A stretch of DNA of 64,000 nucleotides, from contig JAESUZ010005532.1 in the NCBI GenBank assembly GCA_017311185.1, positions 548,482 to 612,481 on the forward strand, written 5' to 3'. Of this stretch, positions 1-36,060 are shown in pieces (positions within the stretch are counted from its first letter, which is position 1; every line of letters begins with the position of its first letter). Both the position numbers and the translations under genes were made by a program. The notes under the pieces were generated by a model. It made no database searches. It worked only from the letters and a program-made list of their open reading frames with translations, and was not told the origin of the DNA. Source of the stretch: Proteles cristata cristata (Eukaryota; Chordata; Mammalia; Carnivora; Hyaenidae).

Positions 1-1763
1 GAGCGTTTGCGTCTGTCCGAGCTCTCAGGGGACCTTGAGCCTCTTGCCACGGTCTCGCGAGAAACCTTAGAGATCAGAGCAAGGCGGATCTCAGAACCGC
101 AGACTGAGATTCCCGAACTGTTAAGATACAGTGAGGTCTCCCCTAACGTGGTGGGTGGGATCCTACAAGAATCTAGCTGCATTGGAATTGCCTGCGAATT
201 GCCTCATGCGGTTCCTGGAACTGACCCGGGTGGTGGTGGTGGGGAATGGGGGGCGCCGGTGCGCCTGGGGCACGGTTCTTGCCCCAGGACCCCACCATCC
301 CCATCCAGCCGGCCTGGCTGCGCTTTGGCACCCCCTGGTGGTGGGTGTGCGCTCTGGCTGAGATACGCGTGGGGCGCTTCGGGATCCGTGTCCTCCACCC
401 TGTGACTCCGGATGCCCTGCGTGGCCGTGGGCCAGTTCCCTGTGCCCCTCCCTGAAAACGGGCATTTTAGGCCACCCCTTCCTGAGAAGAGCAGAGGGCA
501 GCGAGCCCGGTGGTGGAGGCCCGTCTCCAAGTGTGCGCACACCACTGCAGGGTTCGCTGTTGGTAGGGACGGGGCACTCAAGCCCTGTGAGTTTGATTTC
601 TGCCCTTCCCTTTTGGGAACTGAGAGGAAATCCGAGGACGGCATTAAAATAAGGGGGTTTATGTGATGTCGTGCTCAAGTGAAGCGAGGATTTGTCATTT
701 ATAACCATTCCGTCTGTGGCTCGCATGTCAAGAAATTCGTGGCATCGGTGACTTGGGGGCAGATTCAGCCAGAGAGACAAATGTCACGAGAGCGCCTGGG
801 CCTGTTGAAGAGATTCCCGGCACCCCGGGCTCCGACGCTGCCCACCCCCCGCCCCCCGTGTGCCCAGGTCTGCGCTGGGAAGCCCCGTGCCGGTGTGCGC
901 GCACTGACAGGTCAGCTGGCTCCTAGGCCTCATTGCTCGCACCCCTCAGGGAATGTCTCAGCGTCCCCCTCCCTGTCACCCTGTGCATCTAGGCCAGGTT
1001 CTGGTAGTTTCCAAGGGTCTCATAATGCAGGCACCGGGGGCTTCACCCCTCTGTTTCTCATGTTCTCCCTGCCCCCCCGGGCCACTCTGCCCTGAACCGC
1101 CCCTGCCAGCCCCCGCCACAATGGCTTTCAGTGTCCCGGAGCCCAGTGCTTCCTGGTGAGACTCGTTCATGTGTGTGTCCCTAAGGGGAGAGCCGTCACC
1201 GGCCAGAACAAGTCGCACATGCAGAGAGGCCCCCTCCTTCACAAAGGAGCTCCTGCAGCTCCGGGTGGACCCCAGCCGCCTCCTCTCCCCGCGGCCTCTC
1301 CTGGATGTATGAGGTACACAGAACTCCGGTCCCAGACACTTGAGCCGATGGGCTGGCTCCTCCCCCTGGTCCCCAATTTCACAAATATAGCAACTTACGC
1401 CCCACACGAAAATTCTAGTTCCGGGAGAAGCAGTGCACCCTGTGTTTAGGGGCCATGGGTAGAACTGATGTCACCCTGAGCCGAATAGAAGCTTACATTT
1501 TACGTGTGCACCTTGTGAACTCATTGAGCGAATAATCGTACGTAACATAGAGAGCGACGTTCGTGAGCCCTATAACTTAACTGTGTGTTCGGGGCTTTGT
1601 TTTGTATGATTGTCTGTGTAGCGTTTATCGTCTGTTAATGAAGCGTGTGAGGTGCAGGACCTCAGTGTGTTAGACGTGGAGAGAAGCAAAATGGGTCCTT
1701 CCAGGCCCTTAGGCAAGAAAATCAGAATTAGAACATATTTATTTTGTTTTGTTTTTGAGCTGG

Positions 1764-1799
1764 GTGTGTGTGTGTGCGCACGCGCGCGTGCGCGCAGCA
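1764..1799 (+). repeat. Short (TG)n/(CG)n alternating purine-pyrimidine tract
   Basis: An alternating gtgtgtgtgtgcgcac-type run followed by gcgcgcgtgcgcgc. It is uninterrupted alternating sequence of about 35 bases, prone to Z-DNA. Confidence 0.7.
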
Positions 1800-2298
1800 G
1801 AATGACTTACAAAACCCTTGTTTCATTTCTTCCCTTCTGGCCAGAGCGCTGTGTGCTATGGAACTCCCTTCCTGAGTCTCGGGGGCCGGGGCCGCCCTCC
1901 CCCAGCGTCACCCAGCGGGAGGAAGTAGCAGCCACCCTGGGGAACCTGGCTTCCTGCCCCGTTAGTTCACATTTTGGGTGTTTGGTCATTTGTTTGCGAC
2001 AGACAGAAAGCGACTGGTTTCTCACATTTGAGATTTCCTTTTTTAAAAAAACGAGGATTGTGGTAATTCGATCCCACGTGCAGAGGAAGCCAGGTCGGCC
2101 CGTGGCCGTGACTTAGTGACGGTGTCTGCAGTGCCAGAGACCTGTGCTCTCGGGCTCCAGCGTCGCCGTCCATCTGGGCGCGCTCCACCAGTGGGACAGA
2201 ATCCTCCGGCGCGGGGGCTGCGGGAGAGGCCGGAGGACCCCACAGCCTCCCGCAGGACTCCCGTGCCCAGGACCCCCCCACCGTTGGCTGGAACGCGC

Positions 2299-2313
2299 CC
2301 AGCAGGGGGCGCT
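2299..2313 (+). promoter_or_regulatory. CTCF-type motif
   Basis: CCAGCAGGGGGCGCT fits the CTCF core consensus (CCASYAGRKGGCGCT) at every position, in forward orientation. Occupancy cannot be judged from sequence. Confidence 0.5.
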
Positions 2314-2491
2314 CAGCACCCCCAAGGCCTCCTGTGCCTTGCAGAGCAGGATTAGGAGAATTTCCTTTTCCAAGAGTTTGTTCTCATGTGACTCCCGAAT
2401 GTGCCTTCCCGTAACGTGTGCCCCGGCTGTCACTGCAGCTGCCCCCAGTGAATCTCGTCCTTTTCTGTACGGCGTCCCCGTGGTCGTGTGA

Positions 2492-26015
<23,524 letters not shown>

Positions 26016-27742
26016 AGCGCGGCAGGACGCCCCGCCCGCGTGGCCGCAGCGCAGGACGCGAGCGTTCGTGACCGAGCTCCGGCGCCGCCCCGCGCACCCT
26101 GCTACTGAACACGTCCCCCTTACGGAAACTTCTGTGACGCGGTGGTCTCCACCTCCGCTTGTCAAAGGGCAGAGAGGACGGAGGAGCCGTGGGAAACGGG
26201 GAGCTGTGCCTCTTTACCGGGCTCCGCGTGCGCTTTCGCCAGGGCCCCCCAGACCCAGACCCGGGCCCCTCGCGGGAGAGCGGCCGGGGTCCCGGCGTCC
26301 CTCCCCACGCGCCCGTCCCCCTCGTCACCAGAGGCGGGCGCGTGACGAGCCTGTGCTGTGAAGCATCTTTTACCTTTCGTTGTCTTTTTTTTCTGGACAA
26401 ATGCTTTTGTCACCGTGACGTGAAAAGCTGCCATTCTTTTTAAACTAAAAAAAATGTGTCTTTCTATTGTGTGTTGCACTTAGCTCTAAGGGTCTTTCAG
26501 AGATTCTGTATCTTATTTTATTAATTATTTGTACTGCTTTTGGAAGGCGGCGGAGTGTGTCTGCCGCCTCACTCACGCGCGCCCTGTCCCCTTCCCCGGC
26601 GTCCGGGCCCTGCCTGCCACTCAGAGCCCGCAGGCGCCTCGTAGGATGGCAGCGAAACTTCCACGCGCAGGGGTCCGGTCCCGTGAGGGGGAAGCAGGTT
26701 CTGGGCGCCGTTCCCCCCCACCCCCCCGCAGAACCACAGATCCCGCCGCTCGCAGGCCCAGAGCTGGGGACCCCGGGCGGCTCCCTGCACCCGTGTGGCG
26801 TTTCCAAGAACCGGGCCATCTGCTCTGTCCCCAGAGGGACCCTCTCAGGAATCCTCAGTTAGGGGGGTGCAGCTACCGATGGATAAAAGTAGGTCACCCC
26901 AGGGTCCCCCTGCAGACAGATTCGGGGGCATGAGCCACACCGCAGCGCTGCGGGCCTTGATCCTGAGCGAGCTTCCCACCACGTACAGGGGCGGCGGGCA
27001 GGAAGCGGCCCGTCCCGAGACGGCCCGCAGCAGGGCGCGAGCTGGTGCGGAGCCCCCGTCGCACCGTAGCCGGCGGAGACTCCTCTCCTGGGCACCCGGC
27101 GCATTCGGCCCCCCTGGGAAATCGGGGGGTGGGGGTGCCCCTGAGAGCTCAGGGCCCATCTTCCCCGCATGGCTGTCGTCTGTGGGAAGCTGGACCGCCT
27201 TGCCTTGTATGAAACTGAGTTTCTGTAAAAGCAAGAAGTTTGATCCAGCGTAGATTTTTGCTGCCTTCTGGTCAAATACAGTTTCTCAGCGTAAGGCACT
27301 CGGGCCACTCTGCTCGATGGCTGGCTTTGCCCGAGACAGCTGCCAGGTTAGGGCCATCAGGAGGGAAAGTGTGCAGCCTGCACACCCGACCACGGCCAGC
27401 ACAGCTGGGGAGACCCCGGGCGGCACGAACCCTTCTCCCCGTGAGTTTGCCCAGGGACACAGCCCGTCGGAGCCAGAGGCGGGGCTGGGACCCGGACCCT
27501 GGGCCTCACGCTCCTCACATCCACAGCTGGTGTCTGAAACGCCCAGGCTTTTAATTCACCCTCATAGCCATGAACCCTTTAAAGGGGACGCCAGGCCTAG
27601 GCAGGTCCTACATTCTGCGGAGCCGTTTGTGAGGGTCGCAGGGGCAAAGTGCCGATACGGGGCTCCTTTGATGCTGTGCGTTCCCCTCGACATCTTTAGA
27701 TTTGGTCAGAAAGTTAGGTGAAGGGATTTGCTTCAAAGTAAG

Positions 27743-27796
27743 TTATTTATTTGTATATGTTCAATAAATAGAGTTTTTAATTTATATCTGTACATA
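27743..27796 (+). promoter_or_regulatory. AU-rich element and Pumilio-type site in the AFAP1 3'UTR
   Basis: TTATTTATT at 27743-27751 matches the AU-rich instability nonamer. TGTACATA at 27789-27796 matches the Pumilio consensus UGUANAUA. A candidate poly(A) hexamer lies between them, so the Pumilio site would be lost from the short form. These are sequence matches only. Confidence 0.4.
27763..27768 (+). terminator. AFAP1: Possible proximal poly(A) signal AATAAA in the AFAP1 UTR
   Basis: AATAAA inside a short AT-rich island. It is flanked by TTATTTATT (27743-27751) and TGTACATA (27789-27796). If used, the UTR would be about 1.8 kb instead of 3.8 kb. Confidence 0.45.
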
Positions 27797-29757
27797 TTAG
27801 ACCCACATTAGCCATCTTGTCAGAATCCCGACAATGGTGTTGTGTGACCGCCCTCCGAGGGCACCCTAGGGCCGCGTGGGTGCCAGTCACGTCCCGCTGG
27901 AGAAGTCACCTTCCCTTCCAGGCGTCCCCAGGCCCATGACGGACGGTCCTGTTCAGGGAGTGATGACCAACCCGTAGCAGGGTCCTGACCCCGAGTGGGA
28001 GGGACATGGTGGCCCCACAGATGGGGCCAGCTCTGTGGTGACCGGCCACTTCCCCGAGAAGCCACCCCATCAGCCCGGGGCTCTGCATCTGGTCAGATGT
28101 CATCCACCTTCAAAACGCCCTCCATTTTTATGTGTTCGTGATGTTTGAAAGTCGCTCACCAGCCTTTTGCACGGGAACAAAATGGCCACCTCTGGTGTGG
28201 GCACAGGTGGGCGGCCATTTTTCCTTTCTTCACAGTTCGTAGAGGGTCCGGCAAGGCCGACAAGCCAGCCACGCCCTTGCCAGGCTTCCAGATGGTTCTG
28301 CCACCGGGGAAACCGTCTGGGTCTGCGGCGCGGTCCAGAAGGGCGTGGAGCTTTCTGGAACCTTCTCTGGGTGACCGTTTATACGCCGCGGCTCAAACCC
28401 GTCTTGTCCCCCGACCACCACCTCGTTCGTTTGCACACTTCGGCGTTGCCAAGCCTAATCATCCGCATGCATTTCACTGTCTGGTTCCCAGACGCCCCAA
28501 ACTACTCCGATGGTTTGGAGATTTGTCACCTTTTGCAAAGTGTGTTCCGAGCAGTGTGTACCCTCAGCCCTGAAGGCCGCGCCCAGGAGACCCAGACTCG
28601 TTTCAGCCACAGCACCAATCGGGAACCCGCGTGCAGGTTTGCAGGGGGACGGCTGTGAGCGTGGGCGGCCTGGGCGTTGCGGGCAGGACCCATTTGTGGT
28701 CACGTCTTCTCCATCCAGAAGGGGATGGCGGCCGTCCCCGCGGGCGCTCGGGCCGGAAGCCCCCTCCTGGCCGCACACCTGCCGGCCAGGTCCTGTGACA
28801 GGACCCCCCGAGGGGCCGAGGTGGCGTCGCTCACACTGCTTGCTGTTTGCCTCCCTCTTTTTTTTCTCTTTACGATAAGTTTTTAGTGGGGAAAAGATTT
28901 CCAATCTGTGGTGTCGTTTTAAAGAGCGATTACTGTTTTGTTCCTGTTGTGCCGCCGGCCCCTCGCTGTCCCCGGGGTGGGCCCGGCTGATACTGTGAAT
29001 ACGTGAAGGTAAAGGACACCGCGTGCGAGCGTGGGCTCAGCCGGTCCCGCGGGAGCGTCCCCGGGCAGCTCGTCCGGAGCGAAGGCACGCGGGCTGCCTG
29101 CGCCCCGGGAGTCGCCGGGCCCGCGACCCCCCCGGCCCGTCTTTCGTGCACCAGTTCTGGCTGCGATCTTCCGGAACAGGCCACCTTCCCACAGCGGGCA
29201 CGTGTCCCCCGCGTTCCGAGCCGTCGCGTGGGAGGTGCTTTGAACATGGGATCGTCTGATGGTGATTTTTAGGGACCAAAGGTGTTTTTAATATTTGTAT
29301 TTGATTTCTAGCAAGAAAACAGTGACTTTAAATTTTAACACCAGCTTTTACATTATATTTAGCATTAATTGACCACGGCTGTAAGTTGTAAAATGTTTTC
29401 ATATTAAGATTGTAATTATTTCCTACTGTATTTTTTAAAACAACTAAAGTCCTATTTAAAATTCTCTTTGGAAAAAAAAAACCAAACGTCAAAGATTTTT
29501 TTAAATTAAATATGTCGCCGGTGCCCATTTTAAATGATGGTAAATATATTTTCACTGTATTTCTCAATGTATTTAGTTCATACAGTAAGAACTTTTATCA
29601 ATGGAAGCTTCCAACGGAGATACCGGTTTTCAGGCCTTTCGCTCCATATTGTAGTAACTCACTTGAATTTTCTGCTTTACTAACCGAGTTTTCTACTGTT
29701 GCGCACGGCGCAGCGCACGGACTGGCGCCCCGCGGCGTGCCTCATTCGCGTGTCCTC

Positions 29758-29763
29758 AATAAA
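29758..29763 (+). terminator. AFAP1: Distal poly(A) signal AATAAA of AFAP1
   Basis: Canonical AATAAA at the end of the AT-rich UTR. Cleavage is expected 15-25 bases later, where the AT-rich sequence gives way to CpG-rich intergenic DNA. Confidence 0.7.
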
Positions 29764-30614
29764 GCTGTACGCGTCCAGCAGCCTCTGCGACTCGCTCACT
29801 CGGTTTGCAGAGCACACGGGGGCAGGGGCGAGTCGTCCACGGTCTCCAGGTGGGAGAGGAGGGTGAGAGGGAGCGCGTAAGGCAGGAGGTGGCGCCGCGC
29901 CCTGTTGCTGTGCCCTCGGGGGCTCGCTCGCGCACACAGCCGGCCAGTGCGGGGCTGCGTGGAGATGTCCGGCATCTCGGGGGACGGTGCGGCGGCTTCG
30001 AGGCCACCAGGAGGCTGTGCGGGAGGGTCGTGGCCTCTACGTAGTTCAGCAAGGAGCGAGGCAACAGCAGGGCAGAGGGTGGAGAGCGGGCGCAGGGGCG
30101 GCTCGGGCTAAGGTGGGGGCAGGCAGTGGAAGGTGAGTCTAGACCAGCGGCTGGAGAGACCGGAGCCCCCCCCCCCACGCCCTGTGCAGAAGAGGGAGCC
30201 CGGGGGCGCGTCCAGGGCTCTGCGCGTGGGCAGGACGGCCCGTCTCTGTTCAGAAGACCCTGCCAGCCGGGACCTGAACGGGGTTAGAGGCAGCCCGAGG
30301 CAGGCTGGCAGCGTGTGGAGGTGGACGTTCCCCGCCCCCCCGCCCTCCCCGCGGGGCACCGGGGCCTCCCAGTCTGAGCCCACAGATGAAGTCAACAACC
30401 CCCCACCCCGCCACTGCCGGGTGCCCGGGTCCGCCCAGACCTCTCCTTGACCCGGACCTGCCAAGGGGCTTGGCCTGCACGGGCAGGAGGCGGGCCCAGC
30501 TGCCAGGCCGGCCTGTCCCCCGACAGGACGCGGAGGGGCCGCCCTTGGCAAGGAGATGAGGGTGGCCCGCTGGGGCGAAGTCTGTGGGACATCCGGCTCA
30601 ACAAGCAGGGAGAC

Positions 30615-30670
30615 CCCAGGTCGGGGGGTGCGCTGGGGTCCCACCCCAGGTCGGGGGGTGCGCTGGAGTG
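30615..30670 (+). repeat. Two-copy ~31-base duplication
   Basis: ccaggtcggggggtgcgctgg occurs twice in a row about 31 bases apart, a local tandem duplication. Confidence 0.6.
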
Positions 30671-32649
30671 GGTGCACGAGAGTGTGTGTGGGACCCATGG
30701 ACGTCCGGGTGACCGAGCGCCCACCCAGACCCACCCTTCTGGGTCCGGAGCCGTCCCGGGGTGTCTCCTTGCCCCGAATCGTCTCCCCGTGGGGGTGGGG
30801 GCTGGTCACGTCACAGGGGGAGAAAGGCCCCTTTCGTTCCCAGCCGACTTAGACGGAGGGGGTCCCAGCGTGCCCCGACCCCGTGTAACCGCACGCAGGA
30901 GCCGGGGACCAAGCCTCCCCTGCCCCGCCGTGAGCCGCTCCCCGGGGCCGTCTGTCCCCGGGAGGTTTGGTAGGTCCGTCGCGTTGGCTGAGCCCTTTCT
31001 CCGGGCTCGAGCACAGACGTCACGTCCCGCTGGGCTGCCAGGCGAACAGCAAGCGCCGCTTTAATTTCTTTTAAAACTCAGCTGGAGCCCCCACGGGTCT
31101 TGCCTTTGCTCTTCAAAACCACAGGGACGACTCCGGATGGTCATTCGTGTGCAATTTTGGGGAGCAGGCGACACGAAGACTCCCCAGCGTCCGTCAGGAG
31201 CCCAGCTCCTTAACGGGAAGCAGGGAGAGCATCAGCGGATGCCTGTGATCCAGAACTTGCACGATGGAAACCTCATCAGTTTTATGACGCTGTTAAAAAT
31301 GGCTGTCTTTTCGTACAAAGGGACCAAATCGTCAGGAAGTGGGATGAGAGGGAGGAGGGGTGCCCTGGGGGCTCAGTTCCGGCCGGGCCTGACCCCCGGG
31401 AGGCCTGGGGCCGCACACAGCGAGGGCTGCCTGCTTCCTGCCCTCAGATGGCCGGCCTCGCCCCTGCACACGCACACTGCCCTCCCGGGGGGTCGCCGCA
31501 CCTGTCCCTCCGACGGCAGGCCGGCCGGGGCAGCTGCAGCGGTGGGGGCCCCCGCGCCCCGGGTGGCTGTGCCTCGTCCTCCCAGAGTCCCACGGGGCCC
31601 CGCACATCTGGGCCCAACAGTTGCTGCCGCACAGGCTCCCCTGAGCGCCCTCTGGGTCGAACCGGGCGCCGCGGGCACAGAGACGGCTTCGCTCTGCTGC
31701 CACCCTGGGCCACGCAGGCGGTGACGCGCGGGGAGGGAGCGCGGGCGGGCCGACAGGTCCTGTGCCCACGGCTGCGGTGGACACGGGCGGGGCGGGGGAC
31801 GTGGACGACGGCGAGGGTCACGGTTCCCACGCAGCTTCGCTTCCTGGGCGGTTTGGGCAACAGTGAAACAAAAACAGAAACAGCCTCGAAAGGCGCCAGC
31901 TTTGAGGCCGAGGGAGGCCAGGGCACAGGCAGGAGGGGCGCCATGGGAGAGGGCAGGGCGGGGCGGGGGAGCAGCCAGAGGGGGGCCTCCAGCCAGAGGG
32001 GGGTGGGGCGGCGCCCTGCTTTCACCTGCTGGCCAGAGGAGACTCAGTCCAGCTTTGGCGACTGGGTCCCCGAGCAGGAAGTGGGGCGGTCAGCACCCCG
32101 TCGCCGACAAGGAGCCCACAGCCGCGCCCGCGAAGGGAAGACCCGGTCCCCCCCACAAGCCCCCGGGGGTCCCCCCCACAAACCCCCCCACAAGCAGACC
32201 TCTCCCAGAGCCCCCGGGCTGACGTCTCTGAATTGCTCCCACCATGGGGTCCGCCCAAGGCTCCCCTGAAAGGGGGCTCCGGCACGTGCCGAACGCAAGG
32301 GGGTCCTGCTGGGTGGGGGGCTGCAAGCATGCGGGGCAGGGCGGCCGGAAAGGAGTTTCTGGTGGGGCTGGAAGGCACTGGAAGGTTCCAGGCAGGGAAG
32401 GGCAGGTCTCAAGCTCTGACGACTGTGCCATGCAGAGCTGGCCACAGGGGGTGGCAGAGGCCGCAGGGAGGCCAGCCGGATGCACACACAACGCGCCTGT
32501 GTCCCCTACCCTCCCGCCTGCGGGTGGGCGTCCCCCACGTTGCAGCGTCAGCCCGTCTTCTCGGGAAGTCTGAGGGTCCCCACGGCTGCCATGTGTAAGC
32601 TTCACGGTGGGACGAGGGTGAAGTCATGTGGGAACCAGACCAACTGCTG

Positions 32650-32935
32650 GATGCTAGGCAGGGGATCCTGGGGGCCGGGGGGTCGGGGGAGGCGGTGGGG
32701 TCAGGGGACCCGGGGGACCAGGGGCCAGGGTTCCCCGGGGGTCCTGTGGGGGTCAGGGGTCCCAGGAGGCTAGGGAGGGCTTGGGAGGTCCCAGGGGTCC
32801 AGAGGGGGTAAGGGGTCCCAGGGGGTGCCAGGGAAGTCGGGTCCTGGGTGGGGGGCTGGGGGTGTCAGGGTTCCCCAGGGGGCCGGGGGTGGGTTGGGGT
32901 CCTGGGGAGGCAGGGGACGGTGGGGCAGCAGCGCA
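32650..32935 (+). repeat. G-rich degenerate minisatellite
   Basis: Many short units of the type ggggtcc(t/c)ggggg and gggggtcaggggtcccagg, with G-runs throughout the ~285 bases. Strong G-quadruplex potential on the + strand. Confidence 0.7.
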
Positions 32936-34690
32936 GGGAGCAGGAGACAGAGCTGAGAGACGCAGGTCAGGCAGCTTCCTCCCCCACCTCTTCTGTCTGC
33001 CCCGCCCATGTCCGTCAAGTCCATCTAGACACTGATCTAGAATGTTCCACCACGTTTCAGCTATGCGTCTCCTGAGAACCTGTGTCCTTCCCATTCCTGG
33101 GGGCGGACCCAGAGCTCGCTGTCCCTGTAGGAACTCTTCCCCCCGCGGGAGCCTTGGGCCCCCCATCCCACCGCGTGCGGGGGCGCCTTGGGGAGCCACC
33201 GTCGGCGCTGATGAAACTGTAGAAGGTGCCCAAGCGGCAGGCCCTCACCCCTTCCCGCCCACCTTGTGACCCAGGAGGCTGCTCTGTTGACAGGGGTGTG
33301 TGGGGAGGTGCCGTCGCTCCTGCCCTGCCCCCGGTGTGCCCCCCTCCCCTCCCTCCATCTCAGGAGCAGTGTACCCAGGACGACCCGGGGACCCCTCTCA
33401 ACCCGGGGACCTCATGGTGTCATCCCCCCCATGCCCGTGGCTTTCGAGTCGCATCCCTCTGTGTGTGGCTCTCCCACGGTTGCTCGTAAACACATCCCCA
33501 GGGCTGGGGGCTCCCTAGGGGCACCCCGCTTCTGGACCTCTGCCGCCTGGTGCGGGGCTTGGCCTGGAGAAGCGGTTCAGAGACACCGCTGTGACAATGG
33601 TGCGGTGGCTGGTGACAATGACAGCCACACTCGTCCCGCTCCTGTCTGCGCTGGTCAACCTCGGGCTCGGGCGCCTGCCTCACGCACCTCGAGGAGCCGG
33701 TGCGGCCTGTCCTGAGCCCCTGAGGCTTTGCTGGAGCTGAACCCCCTTCTGCGCGGGTCCTGTTCTCCCCAGGACAGACGCCCCTGGGCGCGAATCATTC
33801 ATTCGTTCCTCTCATTCATTCCCCACCCGGTGAGCACCCAGGGCGTCCAGGCCCTGCAGGCGGGGTGTGTGGGCCACTCCATCATCCTGGACCCTCCCTC
33901 CACTCTTGAGGCAGAAGAGGGGGGTTGGCCCAGGGAACATTCCAGAAGGTGGCTAGTGGCTGCTGCTTGCAAGTCAGAGCTGAGGATAGGGGCTGTCTCC
34001 GCTCAGCCCTGTCCCCGAATTCCATGGAGCTAATGGGACCCCGGCTGCAGGGTCTGGGTGGCAGCTGGAACCTTCCAGAGACATGTGGGCCTGGCCTGTG
34101 CAGCGAGACGTGCACTGAGACTAACCGATCTCCGTGTCCCCAGGACCGAAGTGCGTGGACGGAACCAAACAAGTGCACTCGAGACGGGGGGTGGGGTGGG
34201 GAGGGGTGTTACCAGGGTCCTCACCCCTCCCAGAGCTGCACGGGCCGCCCCCCCAGGACCCCATGTACCCGGGGCGCTGCAGCCCCCGAAGAGGGCAGCT
34301 CTCCCGAACTTGACCAGACCCTGGGGACCCTCCGGAAATCCCAGCACCGACCTCGCCGGGAGCGGCCGGGAAAACGCCCCCCGGGGCTCTCCCGGAGGGG
34401 CCCCCGCCCCCCAACCCCGCCGGCCCTCGTCGGCCACGCGAGTGCCTCGTGTCCGGTCTGGCACGTGCGTCTTGCGTCTCTGCGTCTCCTTGACCTTGCA
34501 GAGGGGACCCCGGCGCTGCCGGGTGACAGCAGACAATGGAGCGTCAGGGCAGCAGAGCACAGACACGGGGGCGCCCCGGGTCGGGAGACTGACGCAGAGG
34601 TCGGGGGAGCCAGCCGAGCGGCGGCACCTCGTCCCGCAGCCGCCTGGGTTTCGGGCAGGTGCGCGGGGACCTTTCACTTCTGCTCTACTT

Positions 34691-34899
34691 TTTTTTTTCT
34701 GAGTTTTTTTTTTTTTTAATGTTTTATTTATTTCTGAGAGAGAGAGAGAGACTGTGAGTAGGGGAGGGTCAGAGAGAGAGGGAGACACAGACTCTGAAAC
34801 AGGCTCGACGTTTCAGACGTGGGGCCCGAACCCACAAACCGCGAGATCATGACCTGAGCGGAAGCCAGCCGTTCACCCGACTGAGCCCCCAGGCGCCCC
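34691..34899 (-). mobile_element. Carnivore SINE, minus orientation, with 16-base target-site duplication
   Basis: Flanked by CACTTCTGCTCTACTT at 34675-34690 and 34900-34915, identical. The tRNA head ends caggcgccc. A minus-strand AATAAA (34931-34926) lies just outside it. Confidence 0.94.
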
Positions 34900-35734
34900 C
34901 ACTTCTGCTCTACTTCACGTCCACGTTTATTTAGGCGACAGAGGCTCCCACGGCCCTTTCGCGCTGGACAACCGCCTGCTGCCGTCGAGCCCCGCTGGTT
35001 GACACTCAGATCCAGAACTTTCTTCTAGTTCCTTGACGACTGAAAGCCGGCCGGGCTGAGCCGCGGCCGGACCCCTGGCGACGCTGGTCTCCCCTCCCCT
35101 GGGCCGCGTGCCTGCGAGCCACGCGTGAGGGACAAGCCCCCTCAAGCCTCCGGCTCTCCTGGTCAGGACGTGACCCCCCACCCTTCCAGCTCAGAAATGT
35201 GTGCGGACCCACCGCCCACAGGGGCTCCGCGGCCCTTCTGATCTGCTCACTCGGGGTTTTTCAGCTCAGTTTGTGTTGACCGCCCCACCCCACCCCGCCC
35301 CACGCGCTCACAGCGTCTCTCACGTGACTTTATTGTCTCCATTCCTCGTGCCTTTGTTACCGGTTACAGACCCTCGACCGTCCCCGTCAAGGGTCACCGC
35401 CCGCTGCCCCCGGTGCGAGTTCTGGTCTCCACTGACCTGCCCGAGCGCCTGATCCCTGCGCCTTCTCTCTGAACCCACAGGGCAGCCTTCCCGCCGCCTC
35501 AGGCTGGGCTGTCCGCCCGGCCCCGCGGAACGTGCTGGCTCTCCCTTCCAGGTACTCGTCCTTGAGGGAGGAGTTCTCCCTCCGGACCACGTTTCCTGTT
35601 TCGCGAGCTGAGTCCCGGCTCCCCCCACCCGCCCCCCGATAGGCAGAACCCCAGACAGATCACCCCTGGATTGAGGCAGGGTCCTCTCTGATCCCCACAC
35701 TCTGACGTTAAGGCTGCAACACAAAGGTTTACTT

Positions 35735-36060
35735 CTGCATCATCATCAGCCTTCTGTGGCTGCTCTCTGTCCCCAGTGTAGGGACTAATAGTGGCCCCAA
35801 CTCTGGCTTGGGGTGAGGGTAAGGGAGCATGTGACTCAAGACCAGGACAGTGAGCTACAGGGATTCCCTCTGGGAATGGCCATGTGACCTGATCAGCACC
35901 TCTAGACTTTAGGAGACGAAGATGTGAAGTCTGGAGCTCCTGCAGCCATTTTGTGACCTGAGGACAATGTTGTCTGTGTCCCGACACCTGCGCAGTGGAA
36001 AGTGGCTGGGAGAAACAGCCACACCAGAAGATTTCCACAGAACTCTGTGACTCAAATCCC
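35735..36060. mobile_element. Possible ancient interspersed repeat (LTR or DNA type)
   Basis: The stretch with aagatgtgaagtctggagctc and ctgcagccattttgtgacctg resembles a common old mammalian repeat end. Family not determined. Confidence 0.35.

Larger units (their letters stand above)
26016..29785 (+). other. AFAP1: AFAP1 3' untranslated region
   Basis: No exon-like open frame follows the stop. The first ~3.2 kb is GC- and CpG-rich; 29270-29700 is strongly AT-rich. A canonical AATAAA at 29758-29763 is the best end. A 3.8 kb UTR fits the multi-kilobase 3'UTR of mammalian AFAP1. A proximal AATAAA at 27763 may give a shorter form. The extent is inferred without transcript data. Confidence 0.7.
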
